From assembly GCA_964035015.1 (NCBI GenBank), contig OZ036015.1:6255046-6319045 (forward strand): a stretch of 64,000 nt of DNA, read 5' to 3'. Below are positions 45,475 to 64,000 of this stretch, one piece after another (position 1 is the first letter of the stretch; each line of letters starts with the position of its first letter). The stretch comes from Corallium rubrum. Its lineage: Eukaryota; Cnidaria; Anthozoa; Scleralcyonacea; Coralliidae. The position numbers and the translations under genes were made by a program. The notes beneath the pieces were generated by a model. It was not told where the DNA came from, ran no database searches, and saw only the letters and a program-made list of their open reading frames with translations.

Positions 45475-46620
45475 TTCCGCGACAAGGTTCGGGGGATTAT
45501 CATAAGTTTGCTATTCACGTGTTGTTCATTGAGATTTGTCTATTGATCAGCGCTAATGGGCGAGGTTTTGCCAGTTCTTTGTGAAATGATTTCCTCGTCC
45601 ACGTTCCACGGGGATGAACACAACTATATTATCCCCGTGAGGTTTATCGATCACCATGCAGTCAAGGTTTGCCAGTCGAGATTTCGCCAGTTGTTTGTGA
45701 GATGACTTCCTTGACCAGATGGTTCGAGGGATGATCACAAATGTTTTTCACGCAAGGGAACGTTAATCGATTACCGGCAAGGTTTTTGTCAGGGCGAGAT
45801 TTCGCCAGTTGGTGAAATGACTTCCTTGACCAGATGGTTCAAGGGATGATCACAAATGTTATTCACGTGAGGTTTATCGATTACCGGCAAGATTTTGCCA
45901 GGGCGAGATTTTGATAGTTGTTTGTGAGATGACTTCCTCGACCAGATGGTTCGAGGGATGATCACAAATGTTATTCACGTGAGGTTTATCAATTACCGGC
46001 AAGACTTTGCCAGGGCGAGATTTCGCCAGTTGTTGGTGAGATGACTTCCTCGACCAGATGGTTCGAGGGATGATCACAAATGTTATTCACGTGAGGTTTA
46101 TCAATTACCGGCAAGGTTTTGCCAGGGCGAGATTTCGCCAGTTGTTTGTGAGACGACTTCCTTGACCAGATGGTTCGATGGATAATCACCGCAAACATTT
46201 TCACGCGGGGTTCATCGATTACCGGCAAGGTTTGCCAGGGCGAGATTTCGCCTGGTGTTTGTGAGACGACTTCCTTGACCAGATGGTTCGAGGGATAATC
46301 ACAAAATGTCTTCCACGCGGGGTTCATCGATTACCAGCAAGGTTTTGCCAGGGCGAGATTTCGCCTGTTGTTTGTGAGATCACTTCCTTGACCAGATGGT
46401 TCGAGGGATGATCACAAATGTTATTCACGTGAGGTTTATCAATTACCGGCAAGACATTGCCAGGGTGAGATTTCGCCAGTTGTTGGTGAGATGACTTCCT
46501 CGACCAGATGGTTCGAGGGATGATCACAAATGCATGTTATTCCCGTGAGGTTCATCGATTACCAGTCAAGGTTTTCCAGGGTGAGATTTTGCCAGTGTTT
46601 GTGGAATGACTCCCTCTGCC
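45475..46620. repeat. 112-bp tandem array inside the family E element
   Basis: GGGATGATCACAAATGTTAT recurs at 45957, 46069 and 46181 (112-bp steps). Units contain GGGCGAGATTTCGCCAGTTG and GACTTCCTCGACCAGATGGT, and diverge at both edges. Unrelated in sequence to the other 112-bp satellite at 2868. Confidence 0.9.
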
Positions 46621-48240
46621 TGGTGGCTCAAGCCAACGTGAGGTTTATGCCTTTATGGATTACTGGGCAAGGCTTTGCCAGGGAGAGGAGTCTCCAGTTG
46701 CTGGTTTGTGATACAACTTCCTCTTCTAATATGACCCGATGGGTGCGGGTGAAGGTTGTCGATTACTGCATGGGCAAGAAGTCACCAGGGTGCGCTTTCA
46801 CCAGTTTTTGTGCTCTGCAATTCAGAGTTGTATTCTGAAATATGAGCGAAATTTTCCAAGTTGTCCACAATGAGATGCAGCCCTAACGGGCCTGTGCGAC
46901 ATCGGTTCTATGTTGATTATCTTACAATACGTTACTCTGTTGGGTCTGACAATGGGGACTTTAAGAACTACGACGTCAACCTCAACGACGACGGCGGTTA
47001 AAATGCAAGACAAGTTCTATAACTTAAAGAAGTCACGGTTAACTGGCTAATATATTTGGTATTTGAAGCTAGTTTAATGTCCCTACTAGATGACGGCGCG
47101 ACGTTGCTATGTTCTTTATTACGTCGTATAGGTTTAACGGTAGGCGGAGTTCCCGTCATGGAGTCTTGGTAGTTCTGAAAACGGGGTACCTCAATCAACC
47201 CTCCCAGTTTACTGGGTCAGGACTGTCACTTCTCCACTGACGGTGGGTTCCTCCTTTTTCTCCTTGTTTTATTATAGATTTTGTTGTTGTCTTATTTTAT
47301 ATGATGTATTTTCTTATGCCAACGTGTACATTGCTTTCCTGGAATGGGCGTATCATACTTCATTTGCTCCTAAACTGAAGTTACTAACTTCTCAAGCAGG
47401 TCAAACGTCCATCACATGGCTGAACTTTGTGGAGGGCCCCACTGTCGGTGGCGAGGTGATGTCCTTGGCCTGGTACATGATGTTAACGCGTCACTGCGGA
47501 CATTCCAACCAGTTTGTTATCCAAGTTTACTATATCCTCATTCATCAGAGCGTTTGGGTAATCACCCCACAATCGGTTCATATATTTGTTTAGATTAAGA
47601 AAATGTTTCCGCCGAAGTTCGAAGTTGCCGTCTCCAACTTTTCTGGGTTTTCCTACAGACGAACACATTGCCGCATATCGTGTCGATCACGGCGGCTATA
47701 TATTTCAACTGAATGAACTACTCTACAGTTTCTCAGCCTTTTGGATTTCTTTCTACAAGAAAATATTAACGATTGCCGCGTAGGGTTTAAGCCTAGGGGA
47801 GTCTTCGGCACGCAGAGCTAGGGACTAAGCGCCATATGCTAAGGACTAAGCACCATATGTAATGTATCATTTCCTCCATGCCAAAGTATGATTAGCAATA
47901 GCAAACGGCACAGTCTGTGTCCAATTTTACAGAAAACCAATACATGTAGTCTCTTTTTAGGTGGGTTTAGTTTTGGAATTAGGTATCCGTTGTCGATCCC
48001 GTAAAGTAAGTATTATATTATAAGACGAAATCAATGATATAGTTTAATATATTATTAGTCGCTGTGAGTTTGTGCAAAGCTTCAACATGCAGTAGACCAT
48101 TAATGGTCTCTTGTGTTAAGGGATGAGAATTGGGGTGTAAGAATTGGGGTGTAAGGATTGGGGTGTAAGGATTGGGGTATATGAGCCCAATAATGGTCTC
48201 CTGGTAGTGTACAGAAGCATGGAAAGCTACAGAAAGGGTG
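46621..48240. other. interior of the family E element, no recognised gene
   Basis: Open frames up to 116 codons are not recognisable. A short run of ATTGGGGTGTAAG repeats lies at about 48125-48180. Confidence 0.45.
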
Positions 48241-48312
48241 GGGAGGCGAATTTTCTCCCCATACCTTAATAGCGATGCGATATATATTGTTGCAGTGTGA
48301 AATAGAATACTA

Positions 48313-48608
48313 TTCACACTGCATAAATTAGAGCATCGCATATAAAGGTCAACAAACTATGAATAAATTGTCAGTGTGGTCAAGTACAGCGGTGTAGGCT
48401 ACATAGCGTGCGATGCAGCCCAGTATTATATTGGAAGGTTTATCGGGATTCCTGATAGTGATGCCGATTTATCGTGAAAATGACTTCCCACCCACCCACC
48501 CACCCACCCAATTCTGAACATTGGCACTGCAGCTCTTGTCGTATCGCCGAATTTTCTCCCCATACCTTAATAGCGATGCGATATATATTGTTGCAGTGTG
48601 AAATAGAA
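48313..48608. mobile_element. 296-bp internal-deletion relative of family E
   Basis: Same start (TTCACACTGCATAAATTAGA, about 90 bp shared) and same end (about 65 bp) as the 3.2-kb element. TACTA lies on each side (48308-48312, 48609-48613). A (CCCA)n stretch is inside. Confidence 0.8.
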
Positions 48609-48715
48609 TACTACTCAGATCTGGGTAGCTTTGCGGGGGTTCGACAAGCTATCGCGTGAGTTTTCACAGACTGTAATACAGGGATATTTCAGGCTGTGCA
48701 CAGGCTAACTAATAC

Positions 48716-48838
48716 CATAACTTGAGGGAAATTAGCGACTAAATTTCCCCTTTGCCTCGGGAAGATTTGTAAAAGTTTCAAAAAATCTTCCCTCGGCTGC
48801 GGGAAATTTAATCGCTAATTTCCCTCAAGTCATGTTAT
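48716..48838. mobile_element. foldback element with TTGAGGGAAATTAGCGA arms
   Basis: AACTTGAGGGAAATTAGCGA pairs with TCGCTAATTTCCCTCAAGT. Immediately outside the inverted duplication. Confidence 0.75.
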
Positions 48839-48855
48839 TACTTATAAAAAAACTC

Positions 48856-48935
48856 TGAGCTTCAGACGAGGGTCGAATACTCGACACCGAATGCTAACCA
48901 GACGCTCTAATCATCGAGTTAATATATAGCACTCA
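48856..48935 (-). mobile_element. tRNA-like element
   Basis: Minus strand has TAACTCGATGATTAGAGC (box A-like) and GAGTATTCGACCCTCGTC (box B-like) about 40 bp apart. Too degenerate for a tRNA gene. Confidence 0.45.
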
Positions 48936-49187
48936 GTTAGCAGACTCACATTGTTTTACGGTATTCATAGCTTGGAACGAGTTAAACGTTATCTCTAACG
49001 ATTTCGGGAAAGCTTGTAGAGCAAGAACTAGAGCAACTTAATAAACTCCAAGCTGGGAGTACGAAAATTTCGTCATATGAACTATAGTAACATGCTCATT
49101 AGTTAAACCAGTCCTAAAGAGCGGTGCCTTGGTTCGCGCTAAAACGTCGCGTCAAAAACATCGCTTATTATCGATTCCGCACAAACT
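48936..49187. other. no recognisable feature
   Basis: Nothing supported. Confidence 0.4.
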
Positions 49188-49368
49188 AACGAACGAACGA
49201 ACGAACGAACGAACGAACGAACGAACGAACGAACGAACGAACGAACGAACGAACGGACGGACGGACGGACGGACGGACGGACGGACGGACGGACGGACGG
49301 ACGGACGGACGGACGGACGGACGGACGAACGACGAACAGACGGACGGACGAACGAACGAACGAGCAGT
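49188..49368. repeat. (GAAC)n then (GGAC)n microsatellite
   Basis: Switches from AACG to GACG units at about 49254 and back near the end. Confidence 0.95.
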
Positions 49369-49509
49369 AAAATAAAAGTGCTTGAAAATCACCAGCGTGC
49401 CCGCCCGCAGCTTTCTCGTCAGGACACCGCAACGTGAAGTTTATCATATTTTTTGCATGTTTTTGTTCATAATAATCAAATTAGAAATATAATTAAGATC
49501 ATCTCTCAC

Positions 49510-60583
<11,074 letters not shown>

Positions 60584-60699
60584 GACGATGTTGTGTTGTC
60601 AACTGTAAACAATGTATGTGTTGTCAACCGTGGGCGTAACAATGTTGTGTTGCCAACTCTCTGGAAAATATTCAAACAAAAACGCACTAAGAGATTGCA

Positions 60700-61364
60700 T
60701 ATAAACCATATTCAGAAAAGGCCGTGGAATTACTAGTCTTTTATGTACATATAAATTAGCCCCTCTGAACTCGTTTTCACGTGCGAAATTGAAAAGAATC
60801 TTTACTCTAAAACGAGGTCAGAGCGGCTAATTTATATGCACATCAAATGATTTTAAATGAGCTAAATGTAATTTAGGCAAGGTAAAAAAGGAGTCAATGC
60901 TGGTCAGTGGTCACTCATAATGTGTGGGGGTACCTCAGCGCTCATCCGAGTCTTATCTTGTCTGGTCTGAGCTTGACTGGTTTTGCGCGCGCTATCTATT
61001 TAGTAGATATTTGGTCAGTGGTCACTCATTTAAAATATGTGGGGATTATCTGAGCGCTCATCAGAGCCTTGTCAGCGTGGTCTGAGCTTGACAGGTTTTA
61101 CGCGCGCTGTTTACTTAGTAGATTACTTTGGGATTTCTCGCTTTGCACTGTGTTGAACCACCCACTCCTGATAGAATGCAAGGTAAGTATACATATTTCC
61201 ACTGCTTTGACAGTGTGACTGGTGCCTGGAGGTGGGCTGTTGCGGGGTTGCCATGGTTACCTCTGATCAGGGGGTGGCATCCCCCTGTGGCTTGGCACAA
61301 ATCCTCCAGTAACGTCAATTGGCGATCTCTTTTTAATCGTCGGCCATTTATGAATAAGGTCTAT
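60700..61364. mobile_element. MITE family D, copy 2, split by element F
   Basis: Left part about 60705-60852 (ATATTCAGAAAAGGCCGTGG, ACATATAAATTAGCCCCTCT, AGCGGCTAATTTATATGCAC) and right end GGCCATTTATGAATAAGGTC (about 61342-61361). Relative to 40559-40737 it is reversed. Confidence 0.7.
60857..61332. mobile_element. TTAA-flanked element F, copy 2 (476 bp)
   Basis: TTAA at 60853-60856 and 61333-61336. Same start and same last 130 bp as copy 1, but only two or three 41-bp-like units (60935-61100). Confidence 0.7.
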
Positions 61365-61695
61365 ACCTCCGCCAGCGGGGACATCTCTAATAAGAGATGT
61401 TTAAAAAGAAAACGAGCCATCCCGCTAACCAGGCTAGCTCACGAGATCAACACATGCATGTAGGAATGAAATGCTTGATTGCACTCGTACCAAAATTATG
61501 CAAGAATGTTTGCATAAAATAAGGATAATGAGCGCAATCAAGCATTTCTTCTACACGGAGAATCTTGTGGTCAGATTTTTATTAATTTCTCATCCAAATT
61601 TCACCCAAAATTGAATGGATTGGTCCTTGGTCTATGATCAATCTTTCCACAAACTTTCATGAAAACCTGTGCAGGACTTTTTGAGATATTTTGGA
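61365..61695. other. no recognisable gene
   Basis: Short unique stretch. The sequence before the CAGG tract could be the insertion target of the LINE. Confidence 0.45.
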
Positions 61696-62300
<605 letters not shown>

Positions 62301-62301
62301 C

Positions 62302-62524
<223 letters not shown>

Positions 62525-64000
62525 GAGAGAGAAATATTTATTTGCATTCGGAGTTTCTTCAGTTTTTTACAAAACTGCTTTCCAAGAAAGCCGAAGATAT
62601 TTAAAAAGTTTTTAAAAAGCTAATTTGAGGAAGCAAGTGATGAGAGAGATTTCTTAAAATTATTAAGACTAATTTCACATCTCATTTGACTTGGTAATTC
62701 GTTCCAGATTTGTACGCCTCTATAAATAAACGTCTTTTTCAAATACTCAGTGAGTGGTTTTGGTAAGACGAGTGACATTTCTTTATTTCGTAATGCATAA
62801 GTATTATCTAAGGTATAGATTTTAAAATGGTCTCGTAGGTAAGAGAGTGCCATATTATTTAATACCTTATACATCATTATTGTCATGTGTTCAGCACGTG
62901 AATGGCATAGCCTTTTCCAGTGCAATTGATCTATTAGTTCACTAGATCTGACCTCAAAGCCCTGGCTTGTAATTACTCGTGCTGCCCGATTTTGCAACTT
63001 TTGTAATCTAGTAGCAGTTGTAATTGGCATGTTGTCCCATACTACATCGCAATAGTCAAATAATGGTTGAATTAACGACTTATATATTGTTTGCGACGTT
63101 TCCAGTGGAACAAACTGTTTTACTTGGCGAAGGCCAGAGATAGCAGCACATATTTTTTTAGAAAGATGATCAATATGATCTATCCATGATAACCTTTCGT
63201 CTATATATACTCCTAACGATTTGGTAACCCTAACTCGGTTTATAGGTTTTCCATCCAAAAATAAATAAGGAATATTTCTAATTTTGGCAAGACTATGGTC
63301 AGATCCAATAAACATGTGCTCTGTTTTTGTGGCATTAATATTAAGCTTGTTTGCCTTCAACCATTCATTAACATTTTTTAGATCTTGGTTGGCAAGATAA
63401 GCTATTTCTTGTAGTGATGCTCCGGTTGTTGTGATATTTGTATCATCAGCATACATTCGAACAGTGGAATGTTGCATACAACGCGGTAGATCATTAATAT
63501 ATACAAGAAACATTAATGGACCAAGGATAGAGCCTTGTGGAACGCCACACTTAATTACGCGACTGCTTGATAGACAACCATTAACTTTACATATTTGAAA
63601 ACGATTGCACAGATATGATTTAAACCAAGTCAAAGACTGTGGACTTATTCCATAATACCGTAATTTATCAAGCAGAATGTCATGGTTTACGGTATCAAAT
63701 GCTTTGGCCAAGTCTAAAAATACTACCGAGTTAAGACGTCCTTGGTCCATATTTTTAAGCCATTCAGTTGTCGCATCTAGGAGAGCCACACTCGTGGAAT
63801 GAAGTGGCCTAAAGCCCGATTGACAACTGGAGAGTAAGTTATTCTCGTTTAAGTATGTGTGCAGTTGGTCGTAAATAATGCGTTCAAAAATTTTTGATAT
63901 GCAACTTAAAACAGAAATTGGTCTATAATTATTTACATTTTCTTTGGTTTCATTTTTATAAATTGGTGTGACCCTTGCTAATTTCCAATCATCAGGAAAC
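62525..64000 (-). mobile_element. non-LTR retrotransposon (LINE), reverse transcriptase, partial
   Basis: The minus strand is open without a stop from base 64000 to the TAG near 62620, at least 460 codons. It starts within FPDDWKLARVTPIYKNE and NYRPISVLSCISKIFER (RT domain start), then SGFRPLHST, VVFLDLAKAFDTVNHDILL, GVPQGSILGPLMFLVYIND, MYADDTN (catalytic YADD) and LGVYIDERLSW, with a C-terminal region VLPKPLTEYLKKTF. The motif set fits the Jockey/CR1/L2 side of LINEs. About 95 bp of 3' UTR follow, ending in (TCTG)n. The visible ORF is intact, so the copy may be young. The endonuclease part would lie beyond the window. Confidence 0.92.

Larger units (their letters stand above)
45065..48307. 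mobile_element. 3.2-kb non-autonomous transposon (family E, long form)
   Basis: Starts TTCACACTGCATAAATTAGA and ends TGTTGCAGTGTGAAATAGAA. TACTA stands at 45060-45064 and 48308-48312. The left arm has one TACTA at the same place and no insertion. It contains a 112-bp tandem array and about 1.5 kb of other sequence with no recognised transposase. Confidence 0.75.
40388..48707 (-). repeat. right arm of the inverted duplication, split by insertions
   Basis: Pieces 40388-40556, 40740-41136, 41522-41992, 44906-45059 and 48614-48707 are, in order, the reverse complement of the left arm. The material between them is inserted DNA described below. It ends at TGTGCACAGGCTA. Confidence 0.9.

Noticed and set aside
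47243..47668. Transposase in the family E element
   Set aside because: Frames of 61-116 codons on both strands show no motif that I can tie to a transposase.
49129..49447. RTNE/RTDG and SVRP repeat frames
   Set aside because: Translation of the GAAC/GGAC microsatellite.

Overview
This is eukaryotic, almost certainly metazoan, DNA. The evidence is GT-AG introns with matching phases, a SPRY-domain gene, a MORN-repeat gene, non-LTR and BEL/Pao retrotransposon remains, 5S- and tRNA-derived SINE-like elements, and very long microsatellites. Motifs such as GGCTAACGCCAGACG, the paired ACGTTTCGAGCGAAGG foldbacks and RecQ-type helicase debris are, in my experience, common in marine invertebrates and especially cnidarians. 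The cnidarian assignment is inference. No bacterial, operon or CRISPR architecture is present.

Layout. 1-7.3 kb: a possible minus-strand exon running off the left edge, a minisatellite split by a 5S-rRNA-derived element, a 112-bp satellite, a tRNA-derived tandem array in mixed orientation, foldback elements and a (CCAA)n tract. 7.4-18.0 kb: one very large plus-strand gene with a 9.6-kb first exon of stacked protein repeats, one intron, and a second exon encoding a SPRY domain. 18-34 kb: dispersed elements nested in one another (5S SINE, MITEs with clear terminal inverted repeats, a 2.2-kb long-TIR element, a decayed LINE, a BEL/Pao gag remnant, a protease-like fragment). 34.2-36.4 kb: a 122-bp satellite. 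38.8-48.7 kb: a large inverted duplication of a RecQ-type helicase pseudogene. Its right arm has absorbed several transposons while its left arm still shows the empty sites. 49.5-60.6 kb: six exons of a minus-strand MORN-repeat gene whose introns hold a 24-bp minisatellite of about 85 copies, a 0.95-kb tetranucleotide block, pentanucleotide tracts and a 5.4-kb TTAA-flanked element. 61.7-64 kb: two LINE 3' ends, each finishing in a long (CAGA)n tract; the outer one is open to the window edge.

Overall theme. Only two loci look like host genes: the giant repeat/SPRY gene and the MORN gene. The rest is mobile and tandem DNA, and the two are linked, because several transposons here carry tandem arrays inside them (47-bp and about 132-bp arrays in one 2.9-kb element, a 112-bp array in a 3.2-kb element, a 41-bp array in a TTAA-flanked element, and CAGA tails on LINEs). 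The window therefore shows several independent cases in which satellite DNA appears to be carried or seeded by transposition, with empty sites in the same molecule to prove insertion. All functional statements are from sequence reading alone; no searches were run.
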